From the NCBI GenBank assembly GCA_028819345.1, contig JAPPLW010000099.1:210931-274930 (forward strand): a DNA stretch of 64,000 nt, given 5' to 3'. The first letter of the stretch is position 1. Every line of letters starts with the position of its first letter. Source of the DNA: a bacterium (GTDB taxonomy: Bacteria > Actinomycetota > Acidimicrobiia > Spongiisociales > ZC4RG35). This document shows, one piece after another, positions 52,476 through 62,306 of the stretch. The notes beneath the pieces were generated by a model. It saw only the letters and a program-made list of their open reading frames with translations, was not told the origin of the DNA and made no database searches. The position numbers and the translations under genes are program-made.

Positions 52476-54368
52476 CTAGAAGGGAAGGCTTCCGCCCGGC
52501 GGGTTCTTCACCTCGGTCACGGAGATATCCGCCGCTTCGAAGAAGGCCTTGAGATCAGCCTCCGGTTCGTCGTGGTTGGCCTCTCGCTCGCCTCCGGGGC
52601 GATTCACCTGATCCGACGACGCCGTGTCGGCATCAGCCCTGGGACGGGTCAAGGCCATCTCGTCCTCAGGCGGGTCTGGTTCTGGATGCGGCTCCGGCGG
52701 TTCGGCCACACTCGGCGGAGGGGACGGGGCGGCGCTCGCCTGTTCCAGGTTGGGCGACGTCACCCCCTGCGTAGCCTGGTTGACATACTCCACCCTGATC
52801 ACCTGGCCGGTTCTCCTCTTGATCTCATCACCGATCCGGGTCGCCGAGTCGCTGTCCTCCAACCGAAGGAGGCGGAAGTGGTTTTCGCAGTCGACCACCA
52901 AGCGATCCCCCTCCAATGCCACCAGATTGGTGGGACGCAGGAGAGCGCCGAGCATCCCCCCGAAGGTCCCCACGATCTCCTGCCACATGGCGGCCAGCAT
53001 CTCCAAGGTGAGCGGTCCGCCGTCGTCGACGGGAGGGAGGTCGGGCTGGGACGTGGAGGCGGCGGGTTGGGGAGCGGCGGGGGCTTGGGGACTTCTCCCC
53101 CTGGAGGCAGAAGGCGCAGGCGCGGGGGCGGCGCCGGTTTCCTCTTGAAGTTCGGAGGGCGCAGGGGCGGCAGGCCGGGGGGAGGGCCCGGCGCGGCCTT
53201 GGGGCCGGCTTCCCTCCCCGATCAGGGCTTCCAGCGCCTCTATCCTGGCAAGCAGCGCCGCCGGGTGGATGGAAGTCTCGGGACGAACTATCCAGAGCAA
53301 TGCCAACTCCAGCATGAGCCGCTCTTCTCGTCCCTCCCGTATTTTGATCAAGGCGTCGCCCATTTGATCGATCACACGGTTGACGTCGCCGACCGAGAGG
53401 ATTTTCGCAGCCGCCTTCCAAGCCTCGACAACCTCGGGAGGGTCGTCAGCGGCCGACCCCGGGTCGGAAAGGTGGTGCGCCAGAAAAACGCCCCGGAAAA
53501 AGGCGATTCCCTCGGACACGAAGGAACGGAGATTGACCCCGCGGCCATCCAGGCGGGCCACCAGGGACAGCACCGCCGCAGCGTCCCGATCCGCCACCGC
53601 CCTGGCCAGGACGTTCATCGTGTCCCGGTCAGCCACTCCCAGCGCCCGTTCCACCCCTTCGGGATCGACTCGCCCGTCACCCAGCGCGGCCACCTGCTCC
53701 AACAGGCTGAGAGAGTCGCGAACGCTCCCGTCGGCATGGCGGGCCACAGTCTCCAGGCCGCCCTCGGCTACCTCATACCCCTCGCGGCTGGCGACCGACC
53801 GCAGATGGCGGGTCAGGACCTCCGCCGGAACCGGAAGGAAGTCGAAACGCTGGCTACGGGAACGGATGGTGTCCAACAGCTTGTAGGGCTCGGTGGTGGC
53901 CAGGATGAAGTGGACATCGGGAGGAGGCTCCTCCAGCGTCTTGAGAAGGGCGTTACAAGCCGCCACGGAAAGCATGTGCGCTTCGTCAAGGATGAATACC
54001 CGGTGTGCGGAGGGACCGGCAGCCACCATGGTCACCTGTACCCGGATGTCCCTGATGTTCTCCACCGAGTTGTGGGAGGCGGCATCCAACTCCTGGACAT
54101 CGAGCGAACTGCCGTTAGAGATGGCCTGGCAGGTGGCGCAGTGGTCGCAGGGCTCGCCATCGGGGCGGGGATCCTCGCAGTTGATCGCCTTGGCAAGAAT
54201 GCGAGCGGTCGAGGTCTTGCCCGTACCCCGCGGCCCGGCGAAGAGGTAGGCATGGGCAACCCTTCTCTCCCTGGCCTCGCGGACCAGGGTGTTGGTCACG
54301 TGCTCCTGGCCGATTACCTCCCCGAACACCTGCGGCCGGTACTTGCGATAAAGCGCCCGGTACTCCAT
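52476..54368 (-). CDS. dnaX: DNA polymerase III subunit gamma/tau
   Basis: A 630-residue clamp-loader subunit. Walker A GPRGTGKT is at 45-52, a four-Cys zinc module (C..C..CxxC) follows, then DEAHMLS (Walker B) and the SRC-like segment SRSQRFDF. After residue ~380 comes a Pro/Ala/Ser-rich linker and a tau-like C-terminal domain with ALEGDRLVVDCENHF. ATG at 54368 precedes the universal YRALYRKYRPQ start and has no Shine-Dalgarno sequence. Confidence 0.96.
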   Translation of the reverse strand: MEYRALYRKYRPQVFGEVIGQEHVTNTLVREARERRVAHAYLFAGPRGTGKTSTARILAKAINCEDPRPDGEPCDHCATCQAISNGSSLDVQELDAASHNSVENIRDIRVQVTMVAAGPSAHRVFILDEAHMLSVAACNALLKTLEEPPPDVHFILATTEPYKLLDTIRSRSQRFDFLPVPAEVLTRHLRSVASREGYEVAEGGLETVARHADGSVRDSLSLLEQVAALGDGRVDPEGVERALGVADRDTMNVLARAVADRDAAAVLSLVARLDGRGVNLRSFVSEGIAFFRGVFLAHHLSDPGSAADDPPEVVEAWKAAAKILSVGDVNRVIDQMGDALIKIREGREERLMLELALLWIVRPETSIHPAALLARIEALEALIGEGSRPQGRAGPSPRPAAPAPSELQEETGAAPAPAPSASRGRSPQAPAAPQPAASTSQPDLPPVDDGGPLTLEMLAAMWQEIVGTFGGMLGALLRPTNLVALEGDRLVVDCENHFRLLRLEDSDSATRIGDEIKRRTGQVIRVEYVNQATQGVTSPNLEQASAAPSPPPSVAEPPEPHPEPDPPEDEMALTRPRADADTASSDQVNRPGGEREANHDEPEADLKAFFEAADISVTEVKNPPGGSLPF

Positions 54369-54461
54369 GTACCGCGAATGGTATATTCGGCGGCGGACAT
54401 TCATGCCTGAGGACCTCAATCAAAAAAGTCTCCGCGAGTGGCCACCATGGGAGGGCGCAAC

Positions 54462-55484
54462 ATGACGATCCGGCCGGGCGAACCCGCACTCCGCATAAGG
54501 GACCGTCGAGACCGAGAGAGAGCCGAAGCCTCTCTTTCTCCCATCGCCACCCGCTCGGCGCACTCCCGGGGAAGATATGAGCCGGAACCGCTCCACGAAC
54601 TGTTGACGCCTTTCCAGGTCGACCGGGATCGGCTCCTCTTCTCCAAGGCGTTCCGGCGGCTGCGCAACAAGACCCAGGTGTTCCCCGACCCTCCGGGGGA
54701 CCATGTGATAACCCGGCTCACCCACACCATCCATGTGGCCCAGATAGGCAGGTCCATGGCGGTGGCCCTGGGCCTCAACGAAAGCCTGACCGAAGCGATC
54801 TGCCTGGGCCACGACATCGGGCATTCCCCTTTCGGCCATGTCGGCGAGGACGCTCTCTCTCCCTACGTGGAGGAAGGGGAATGGCACCACGCCGCCCATG
54901 GAATACGGCTGCTCAACGTACTGGAACCGCTCAACCTCACATGGGAGACTCTCGATGGCATTCGAGCCCACACCTGGCGGATAGAACCTGCGCCTATCAC
55001 GCCCGAGGGAATGCTGTGCCGCTTCGCGGACCGGATCGCCTACCTAACCCATGATCTTGACGACGCATTTCGCCACGGCGCGCTCTTACCACAGGACATT
55101 CCGACCGAGATGTTCGAGATGTTCGGCCCACCCGATGAGTGGGTCACCGCAATGAGCCGCTCGGTCATCGACCATTCAGCCGCCGGCGGGGAGGTGTCCA
55201 TGAACCCCGAAGCGCTAGCGGGGATGACCCGATTCCGGACAATGATGTTCAAAAGGGTGTACGAAAGCCCGGCTCGCCTTCGGGAGCACAGATGGGCGGC
55301 GGGAGTGATCACCCGGCTGGTGGAACATTACATCCAGCACCCCGACAGGGTGCCTGAGGGTTTCGGCCTGGCGGATGACCCACCTCGGGTGCGGGCGGTC
55401 GACTACGTCGCCGGATTCACCGACCGGGCGGCGATCTCCGCCTACAGGAGGTTATTCGGCGAGATACCGGGTCGGCCTACCTAG
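54462..55484 (+). CDS. Deoxyguanosine-triphosphate triphosphohydrolase-like HD protein
   Basis: A 340-residue HD-domain phosphohydrolase of the dGTPase type. RLTHTIHVAQIGRSMA supplies the first His, GHDIGHSPFGHVGE the HD pair, and DRIAYLTHDLDDA the final Asp. GGGAGGG lies six bases before the ATG chosen; GTG/ATG codons 5-8 upstream lack one. It converts dNTP to nucleoside and triphosphate and shapes dNTP pools. Divergent from dnaX. Confidence 0.93.
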   Translation: MTIRPGEPALRIRDRRDRERAEASLSPIATRSAHSRGRYEPEPLHELLTPFQVDRDRLLFSKAFRRLRNKTQVFPDPPGDHVITRLTHTIHVAQIGRSMAVALGLNESLTEAICLGHDIGHSPFGHVGEDALSPYVEEGEWHHAAHGIRLLNVLEPLNLTWETLDGIRAHTWRIEPAPITPEGMLCRFADRIAYLTHDLDDAFRHGALLPQDIPTEMFEMFGPPDEWVTAMSRSVIDHSAAGGEVSMNPEALAGMTRFRTMMFKRVYESPARLREHRWAAGVITRLVEHYIQHPDRVPEGFGLADDPPRVRAVDYVAGFTDRAAISAYRRLFGEIPGRPT

Positions 55485-56128
55485 CCGTTCCACAACGGTT
55501 CGTCAACCCGCCAGGAGACGGGGCTGTCCCATTGATCGGCGTACGCCACCCTGTGGACGGGGCTTCGCTGAGCCAGCCCCCACGTGCCCCTCGGGTACCC
55601 GCAGGAGACTGCCGCCGCCTGCTTCCATCCTCGCCCCGACGGGACGCCCAGCAGTTCGTCGGTCTCCTCTGCCTTGAACTCACCCAGGATGGTGGTGAGA
55701 CAGGTGCCCACCTCATGCCCGCGGGCCGCCAGCATGGCGCTCCACACCGCCGGATAGATGGATGCGCCCGAGAGGTCTCCCCTTGCATAGAAGAACAGCC
55801 ACAACGGAACCTGGGAAGCGTGGTCAGCCAGCCACTGTGCCGAACTGATAATCCGCAGGGTTCCCTGGTCGTTCTCTCGGCGCGCTTTCTCCAAGGCCTT
55901 GCCGTAGACCCTCTCCAAGAGAATGTCGAAAGCTTCCTGATACAGCATCCCGACGGCGGATCGAAGTTCGGGGTCCGTGACCGCCACGAATCGCCAGTTC
56001 TGCGCGTTACCCCCCGAGGGAGCCCGGACCGCCGCGTCCAGCATTGATTGCACCACCTCGGTGGGAATCGGGTCCGCCAGCACGCGGCGCATGGCCCGCG
56101 TTGTGTATAGAGCATGTGTGAGGTCCAT
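55481..56128 (-). CDS. Nitroreductase family protein
   Basis: A 215-residue FMN-dependent nitroreductase-fold protein. The N-terminal TTRAMRRVLADPIP and APSGGNAQNWRF segments bind FMN phosphate. A C-terminal Gly/Arg-rich segment closes the cofactor pocket. It overlaps the stop of the dGTPase-like gene by four bases on the opposite strand. Substrate unknown; NAD(P)H-driven reduction is typical. Confidence 0.9.
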   Translation of the reverse strand: MDLTHALYTTRAMRRVLADPIPTEVVQSMLDAAVRAPSGGNAQNWRFVAVTDPELRSAVGMLYQEAFDILLERVYGKALEKARRENDQGTLRIISSAQWLADHASQVPLWLFFYARGDLSGASIYPAVWSAMLAARGHEVGTCLTTILGEFKAEETDELLGVPSGRGWKQAAAVSCGYPRGTWGLAQRSPVHRVAYADQWDSPVSWRVDEPLWNG

Positions 56129-56208
56129 GGACCCCAGATTAAACAGACCGGTTGTCCGACCCGCCGCCGTTCAATCCATCCCACCGCGCTGCCTCTAGGC
56201 TTTGTCCG

Positions 56209-57081
56209 ATGAGCCACTTCGCGACCACCAAGAGACATGTGGACGTCCTGGGCAAACGCATGGCCTACACCGAGGCCGGCGAGGGAGATCCGATCGTGTT
56301 CCTGCACGGCAATCCCACTTCTTCCTTTCTGTGGCGAAAGGTCATCCCTCCGGTGGCCGGTCAGGGTCGCTGCCTGGCGCCGGACCTGATCGGGATGGGC
56401 GACTCCGAGAGACTCAACTCCTCGGGGCCGGGCTCCTACCGTTTCGTGGAGCACCGCCGCTACCTCGAAGGATGGCTGGAAGCGGTAGGCGCCACCGACA
56501 ACGTCACCCTGGTGGGGCACGACTGGGGAGGCGCCCTGGCTTTCGATTGGGCCAACCGGAACCGGGGGGCGATCCGGGGCCTGGTCTACATGGAGACCAT
56601 CGTCTGCCCGGTCTCCTGGGACGACTGGCCCGGAGCGGCCCGGCGAATATTCGAAGCGATGCGTTCCCCGGCGGGCGAGGAGATCGTCATCCAGAAGAAC
56701 GTGTTCGTTGAGAGGATCCTCCCCGCCTCGGTCCTCGATCCCCTTACCGAGGAGGTAATGAACGAGTATCGCCGTCCCTACGCAGAAGGCGGCGAGAGTC
56801 GGAGGCCCACTCTCACCTGGCCCCGGGAAATCCCCATCGACGGGCATCCGGCCGACGTTACGGAGGTCGTGGCGAATTACACGGCATGGCTGGCCGAGAG
56901 CGAGGTTCCCAAGCTGTTCATCAACGCCGATCCCGGGACCATCCTGATCGGCAAGCAGCGGGAACTGTGCCGCTCCTGGCCCAACCAGACCGAGAGGACC
57001 GTGCGGGGGACCCACTTCATCCAGGAGGACTCGGGTCACGAAATCGGAGAGATTGTCGCCGAGTGGATGTCACACTGGTAG
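56209..57081 (+). CDS. Haloalkane dehalogenase (subfamily II, DhaA-like)
   Basis: A 290-residue alpha/beta hydrolase. The nucleophile is Asp105 in GHDWGG, with halide-binding Trp106 next to it and Asn35 in HGNPTSS, Glu129 in YMET as catalytic acid, and His269 in GTHFIQED. This Asp-His-Glu layout is subfamily II. It hydrolyses C-halogen bonds to an alcohol plus halide. ATG at 56209 precedes the conserved N-terminus. It stands alone. Confidence 0.92.
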   Translation: MSHFATTKRHVDVLGKRMAYTEAGEGDPIVFLHGNPTSSFLWRKVIPPVAGQGRCLAPDLIGMGDSERLNSSGPGSYRFVEHRRYLEGWLEAVGATDNVTLVGHDWGGALAFDWANRNRGAIRGLVYMETIVCPVSWDDWPGAARRIFEAMRSPAGEEIVIQKNVFVERILPASVLDPLTEEVMNEYRRPYAEGGESRRPTLTWPREIPIDGHPADVTEVVANYTAWLAESEVPKLFINADPGTILIGKQRELCRSWPNQTERTVRGTHFIQEDSGHEIGEIVAEWMSHW

Positions 57082-57201
57082 TCCCATAGTCAATCACCCG
57101 TCCCGGGGAGGAATGCCGGAACCCAACGGGGCGGGGACGGAACACCAGGACAACACGCAGACGGGTAGGCCTGATCTCGAGACGGCCGGACGGGAGATCC
57201 A

Positions 57202-57930
57202 ATGAACAACCACGGCAGCATCCAACACGGTCACACCACCATCACCTATGAGGTAGTACGGAGCGCGCGACGCCGCAAGACCTTTCAGACGCAGGTAAGC
57301 CTTGACAACGTGCGGGTGCTTGCTCCGGCCGTCGCCTCCGATCTCGAAGTCGAGCAGTTGGTTCGCGACCAGGCGCGATGGATCCTGGAACGGCGGAAGA
57401 TTCTCAGTCAAAGACCCGAACCCCGACGGTTTGTAACCGGAGAAACGATGCCCTACCTGGGTCGGGAGTTCGAACTAATAGTCGACACCGATCGTTTCCT
57501 GCGGCCATGGATCCGTTTCGATGAGGACTGCTTCCTGTTCGACGCCCCTCCGCGTATGGACGACAAGAAGCGCCGGGAATTGATCAGGAAAGCCTTCGTC
57601 GATTGGTACTGGCGGCAAGCCGAGGAAGATCTGCCGGCCTGGGTGGACGACTGGTTGCCCTTCGTGGCCGCTCATACCAAACCTCGTGTCCTGGTCCGGG
57701 ACCAGCAGCACCGCTGGGCAAGCTGCGCCTATGACAGGACTTTGCGCTTCAACTGGCGGACAATGATGTTGGAACCCGACCTCATCGACTACCTGGTGGT
57801 GCATGAACTCGCCCACGTTACGGTGAGGAATCACTCAAAGCAGTTCTGGGACCTGGTCGCCCACCACCTTCCCGACGTGAAAGAACGCCGCCGGCGCCTC
57901 AGGGAAGTCGAGCGTCTCCTTCCGCTGTGA
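57202..57930 (+). CDS. YgjP-like metallopeptidase domain protein (DUF45)
   Basis: A 242-residue zinc peptidase of the YgjP/M48-like group. The metal site is HELAH (His201, Glu202, His205) with a third ligand near His211 (NHSKQFW). QQHRWASC is the typical upstream motif. GGGAG lies five bases before ATG. Its TGA overlaps the GTG of the next gene (GTGA). The natural substrate is unknown. Confidence 0.92.
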   Translation: MNNHGSIQHGHTTITYEVVRSARRRKTFQTQVSLDNVRVLAPAVASDLEVEQLVRDQARWILERRKILSQRPEPRRFVTGETMPYLGREFELIVDTDRFLRPWIRFDEDCFLFDAPPRMDDKKRRELIRKAFVDWYWRQAEEDLPAWVDDWLPFVAAHTKPRVLVRDQQHRWASCAYDRTLRFNWRTMMLEPDLIDYLVVHELAHVTVRNHSKQFWDLVAHHLPDVKERRRRLREVERLLPL

Positions 57931-58904
57931 CAATCGGGGAATCCCTCACGGGTGTAGGGTTGACCTGGTTGATTGTGGTAGCTATACCTGCCTTGCTGAT
58001 CGGTCTGATCAGCCTGGCCGGGTTCTTCGGCAGGTGGTGGTGGGTGCTCGACCTGGCGGCCAGTTTCCGTCCGCAGTTCGCGGTGGTGTTGCTGGCGGGG
58101 GGAGCCGCACTGTTGGTGAGGAGTTGGCCGCGACTGGGCTGGGTGATATTGACCCTGGGGATCGTCAACCTTGCCTACGTAGCGCCCCTGTTCTGGGGAA
58201 GACAGGACATACCCGCCGCCTCCCCCACCATACGAGTGGTCTCGTTCAACGTGCAGGGTCAGAACGAACAGTATGAGCAGGTGATCGAGTTCCTCGCGGA
58301 GGTGGACGCCGATGTGATCTTCCTGCATGAAGCCAACCGACTGTGGGAGGGGGCCTTCTCCGAGGCTCTGGCGGGCGGGCGGCTTCCCTACCTGCAGCAT
58401 CGTTCCCGGCCCGACCACCTGATCTTCTCGACCCTGACACTCACCAGGGCTTCGCCTTGGGAGGTGGTCAGCCACGGCTGGGCCGAGCAAGAGGCGCGAG
58501 CGATGGAGGTGGCCGTCGGTTTGGGAGGGACGGAAGTGACCATGCTGGGCATCCATCCCCTGGCGCCCACCAACTCACGGCGGGCCGCGCTGCGAGACGC
58601 CCAGTTCGAGTTCGTGGCCGACTGGGTGGGGAAGGCGAGGGGTCCGACCGTGGTGGTCGGCGACTTCAACGCCACCCCTTGGTCCCATGTGTTCAGACCT
58701 CTCACCGGGTCCGGACTGCGAAACTCCCAGCGCGGCTTCGGACTGTCGCCGAGCTTCCCGGTGGACGGCAGTTTCCTCACCAGGGTTCCCATCGACCATC
58801 TTCTCCACTCTTCCCATCTGGCGGTCTCGGCCAGGTGGCTGGGGCCGGACCTCGGTTCGGATCACTTCCCACTTGTGGTTGACCTGGCATTGGTCTCCTC
58901 ATAG
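57927..58904 (+). CDS. Membrane-anchored endonuclease/exonuclease/phosphatase-family protein
   Basis: A 325-residue protein with three N-terminal transmembrane helices (~residues 8-90) and a cytoplasmic or extracytoplasmic EEP domain. SFNVQGQN, FLHEANRLW (metal-binding Glu), GDFNATPW and GSDHFPLV with the catalytic His match the family. It may act on nucleic acids, phospholipid or inositol phosphates. GTG start is coupled to the YgjP-like gene. Confidence 0.9.
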   Translation: MTIGESLTGVGLTWLIVVAIPALLIGLISLAGFFGRWWWVLDLAASFRPQFAVVLLAGGAALLVRSWPRLGWVILTLGIVNLAYVAPLFWGRQDIPAASPTIRVVSFNVQGQNEQYEQVIEFLAEVDADVIFLHEANRLWEGAFSEALAGGRLPYLQHRSRPDHLIFSTLTLTRASPWEVVSHGWAEQEARAMEVAVGLGGTEVTMLGIHPLAPTNSRRAALRDAQFEFVADWVGKARGPTVVVGDFNATPWSHVFRPLTGSGLRNSQRGFGLSPSFPVDGSFLTRVPIDHLLHSSHLAVSARWLGPDLGSDHFPLVVDLALVSS

Positions 58905-58986
58905 CAGTGTCCACCGTAGATGAGCGCCAGGGACTGATCAGCTCGTATCCTTTCATGGAACCCCTCTCCGACATCACACGGCCGAG

Positions 58987-60435
58987 ATGAAAGATCCTCA
59001 CGCTCACAACCGGCGGCGACTCGCCGAGAAAGTAGGCCCCGAAGGGCTGGCGGTGGTCATGGCCGGGGTCCCGGCGCTGCGCAACCCCGACGTGGACTAT
59101 GCATTCCGCCAGGACTCCGATTTCTTCTACCTCACAGGTTTCAGTGAACCCCATGCCGCAGCAGTGATAGCCCCCGGGCATCCGGAAGGAGAGTTCACGC
59201 TCTTCGTACAGCCCCGGGATCGACAGAGAGAGATATGGGACGGACCCCGGGCGGGAACCGAAGGCGCAAAGGAGTCGTACGGCGCCGATGCCTCCTACCC
59301 GGTGGCGGAATTCGACAACCGCCTCCTGAAGCTGGCGGAAGGGCGGTCGGTGATCTGGCACTCGGTGGCCGGAGAAGCCCGGTCCCGACAAGTCATGAGC
59401 CTGTTGGAAAAGGCCCATGCACTGAGGACCCGACTGGGGATGGAACTCCCGCGACACCTCTCAGACCTGCGGCCTGTTCTCGCCGAACTCCGACTTCTCA
59501 AGTCCCCTCAGGAGATCCAATGGCTTCGGGAGGCTTGTGATCTGACCATGGAGGGGCACCGGGAGGCCATGAGGTTTGCAGGACCGGGACGATGGGAGTA
59601 CCAGGTGCAGGCTGCCATGGAGAACGTATGGCGGATGGGAGGCTCTCCCCGCGACGGGTACCCCTCCATCGTCGCTTCCGGGCCCAATGCCTGCATCCTC
59701 CATTACGTCGACAACGACCGGCGCATGGAGGATGGTGAATTGCTGCTGGTGGACGCCGCCTGCGAGCTGCACCACTTCACGTCCGACATCACCCGCACGT
59801 TCCCGGTCTCCGGCTCCTACACCACGGCGCAGCGCCGGGTCTACCAAGTGGTCCTTGATGCCCAAGAGGCGGCGATCGCAGCCTGCCGTCCGGGAAACCA
59901 CATCCGGTCGCCGCACGAAGCCGCACTGGGAGTCCTGGTGGAAGGCATGGTGGAGATGGGCCTCCTTCCCACCAGCGCCGAAGACTCGATGAGCATGCAC
60001 CTGTACCAGGAGTTCTTCATGCACGGAACTTCTCATTGGCTGGGAATGGACGTCCACGACGTGGGCTTCTACCGCCCGGGCGGCGAACACCGTCCCCTGG
60101 AACCCGGCATGGCGCTCACCGTGGAGCCGGGCCTCTATGTGGATCCCTCCCGCCCCGAAGTCGAGTTTGCGATGCTGGAGTTCGACTCCGACCAGTGGAT
60201 GACCGAGCGGATGCTCGACTCCTCGGCCGCCGGCCGGCAAAAGGAACTTCGCGAGGCAGCCCCCAAGATCACGCATCCCATCCCCCCCGAACTGCTGGGC
60301 ATCGGCGTCAGGATCGAAGACGACGTGGTGATTACCGGGAGCGGCTGCGACGTGCTCACCGCCGGCCTCCCCAAGGACCCCGATGCGGTCGAGGAACTTT
60401 GCCGGGAGTCTCCCCTGCACAGCCGCCGACGATGA
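58987..60435 (+). CDS. pepP: Xaa-Pro aminopeptidase (aminopeptidase P, M24B)
   Basis: A 482-residue aminopeptidase P. The N-terminal domain includes the typical DSDFFYLTGFSEPHA stretch, and the pita-bread domain supplies Asp residues in LVDAACELHHFTSDITRTFP, His in GTSHWLGMDVHDVG, and Glu ligands in EPGLY and GVRIEDD. It removes N-terminal residues before proline. ATG at 58987 follows the previous gene by 82 bp, and its stop overlaps the AtuA-like gene's ATG (ATGA). Confidence 0.94.
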   Translation: MKDPHAHNRRRLAEKVGPEGLAVVMAGVPALRNPDVDYAFRQDSDFFYLTGFSEPHAAAVIAPGHPEGEFTLFVQPRDRQREIWDGPRAGTEGAKESYGADASYPVAEFDNRLLKLAEGRSVIWHSVAGEARSRQVMSLLEKAHALRTRLGMELPRHLSDLRPVLAELRLLKSPQEIQWLREACDLTMEGHREAMRFAGPGRWEYQVQAAMENVWRMGGSPRDGYPSIVASGPNACILHYVDNDRRMEDGELLLVDAACELHHFTSDITRTFPVSGSYTTAQRRVYQVVLDAQEAAIAACRPGNHIRSPHEAALGVLVEGMVEMGLLPTSAEDSMSMHLYQEFFMHGTSHWLGMDVHDVGFYRPGGEHRPLEPGMALTVEPGLYVDPSRPEVEFAMLEFDSDQWMTERMLDSSAAGRQKELREAAPKITHPIPPELLGIGVRIEDDVVITGSGCDVLTAGLPKDPDAVEELCRESPLHSRRR

Positions 60436-62282
60436 CGGCGGCCGGCACCAGTGCCCTCCGTATAGCCAATTGCTCCGGTTTCTACGGGGACCGCTTGGAC
60501 GCGGCGCGGGAGATGGTGGAGGGAGGACCGATAGACGTCCTCACCGGCGACTACCTGGCCGAGTTGACGATGGCGATCCTCTGGCGTTTGAGACGCCGCG
60601 ATCCGGAAAGCGGGTACGTGCGAACCTTCCTGACTCAAATGGAAGAGGTGCTGGGGACCTGCCTGGACCGCGGCATCAAAGTGGTATCCAACGCAGGCGG
60701 CCTCAATCCGGCGGGGATGGCCGCACGTCTGGAGGAGATGACCGAGCGGCTGGGGCTGGAAGCCCGGATCGCCTGGGTCACCGGCGACGACCTCACCGGG
60801 CGCGTCGGGGAACTGCAGCAGGTCAACGGCCTGCGCCACTTCGACACCGGAAGGCCCCTCCCGTCGGGCACAACCCCCCTGACCGCCCACGCTTATCTGG
60901 GTGGAAGAGGCATCGCCGAGGCCCTTTCCTGGGGAGCCGATGTGGTGGTGACCGGAAGGGTGACGGACGCAGCGGTGGTCATCGGACCGGGAATGTGGGC
61001 CTTCGACTGGTCGCACGAGGACCACGACCAACTGGCGGGAGCCCTGGTGGCAGGGCACATCATCGAGTGCGGAGCGCAGTGCACCGGCGGCAACTACGCA
61101 TTCTTCGAACGGGTGCCCGGATCGGATCGCGTGGGGTTTCCGATCGCCGAACTCTCCCCGGACGGCTCTTCGGTGATCACCAAGCATCCGGGAACCGGCG
61201 GCCTGGTGTCGGTGGGAACGGTAACCGCTCAACTCCTGTATGAAGTGGGTGGGCCCCGCTATCACAATCCCGACGTGACCGCTCGTCTCGACTCGATACG
61301 GCTCTCCCAGGAGGGCCCTGACCGGGTGGCTGTAACCGGCGTGCGGGGGGAACCGCCGCCTCCCACCCTGAAGGTCGCCCTCAATTACCTGGGGGGCTAT
61401 CGCAATTCGGTGACCATGGTGATCACCGGCTTGGACGCCGAACGCAAAGCGGAGTCGGTCACCACAGCCCTGTGGGAGAGCCTGGGTGGGGCAGGGCAGT
61501 TCGAAGAAGCCGCAGTGTCGTTCAACGACACCGGCCACGTCGATCCCGCCACCAATGAGGCGGCCATGTCCCACCTCCGGATCACCGTCAAGGACCCCGA
61601 TCCCGCCAAGGTCGGCAAACGCTTTTCCCGGGCCGCAGTGGAACTGGCCCTTGCCCACTATCCGGGATTCTTCATGACGGCCCCGCCCCGGGACTCCTCT
61701 CCCTACGCTGTTTATTGGCCTACTTCAGTGGAGGCCACCCAGGTCGTCCAGCAGGTCCGCATGGGGGACCGGGAGAAGGAGATCTCCACTCCTCCCCCGA
61801 CGGAGCGGGCCACCGACGACGACCGGGTTGGACACCGGGACAGTGCCCTGTCGCCGGCAGCGGAAGAATCCGGGCTCGCCTCCTGGGAGAACGGCGACAC
61901 GGCAGTGGTTCCCTTGGGGAGAATCGCCGGCGCCCGCTCCGGTGACAAGGGTGGTGACGCCAATGTAGGAGTGTGGGTGGAGAGTGAAGAGGCCTTCGGA
62001 TGGCTCGCAGGGTTTCTGTCCGAGTCGCGGTTTCGGGAGTTGGTGCCTGAAGCGTCCGGCCTGGAGGTGGAGCGTCACGTTCTCTCCAACCTGCGAGCCG
62101 TCAACTTCGTGGTCCGGGGACTGCTCGGAGAAGGCGTGTCCTCCAGCACCCGAACCGATCCACAGGCCAAGAGCCTCGGCGAGTACCTGCGAGCCAAGTG
62201 GGTCCCCATCCCCGTACCGCTCTTGGATGCGAGATCCAAAAAGGGGCCCTCGGTCGCTTCGGTGCAGCCCGACGTCCAGTAA
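60432..62282 (+). CDS. AtuA-like DUF1446 protein (acyclic terpene utilisation type)
   Basis: A 616-residue protein with an N-terminal DUF1446/AtuA domain (~residues 10-450; NCSGFYGDRLDAA, GDYLAELTMA, NAGGLNP, VTGRVTDAA, GHIIECGAQCTGGN) and a C-terminal AtuA-like ferredoxin-fold (~500-600; ARSGDKGGDANVGV). The family sits in terpene and acyl-CoA catabolism clusters but its reaction is unclear. ATG is coupled to pepP. Confidence 0.92.
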   Translation: MTAAGTSALRIANCSGFYGDRLDAAREMVEGGPIDVLTGDYLAELTMAILWRLRRRDPESGYVRTFLTQMEEVLGTCLDRGIKVVSNAGGLNPAGMAARLEEMTERLGLEARIAWVTGDDLTGRVGELQQVNGLRHFDTGRPLPSGTTPLTAHAYLGGRGIAEALSWGADVVVTGRVTDAAVVIGPGMWAFDWSHEDHDQLAGALVAGHIIECGAQCTGGNYAFFERVPGSDRVGFPIAELSPDGSSVITKHPGTGGLVSVGTVTAQLLYEVGGPRYHNPDVTARLDSIRLSQEGPDRVAVTGVRGEPPPPTLKVALNYLGGYRNSVTMVITGLDAERKAESVTTALWESLGGAGQFEEAAVSFNDTGHVDPATNEAAMSHLRITVKDPDPAKVGKRFSRAAVELALAHYPGFFMTAPPRDSSPYAVYWPTSVEATQVVQQVRMGDREKEISTPPPTERATDDDRVGHRDSALSPAAEESGLASWENGDTAVVPLGRIAGARSGDKGGDANVGVWVESEEAFGWLAGFLSESRFRELVPEASGLEVERHVLSNLRAVNFVVRGLLGEGVSSSTRTDPQAKSLGEYLRAKWVPIPVPLLDARSKKGPSVASVQPDVQ

Positions 62283-62306
62283 ACCGTCGGCCGGGATCGG
62301 TTGGTG

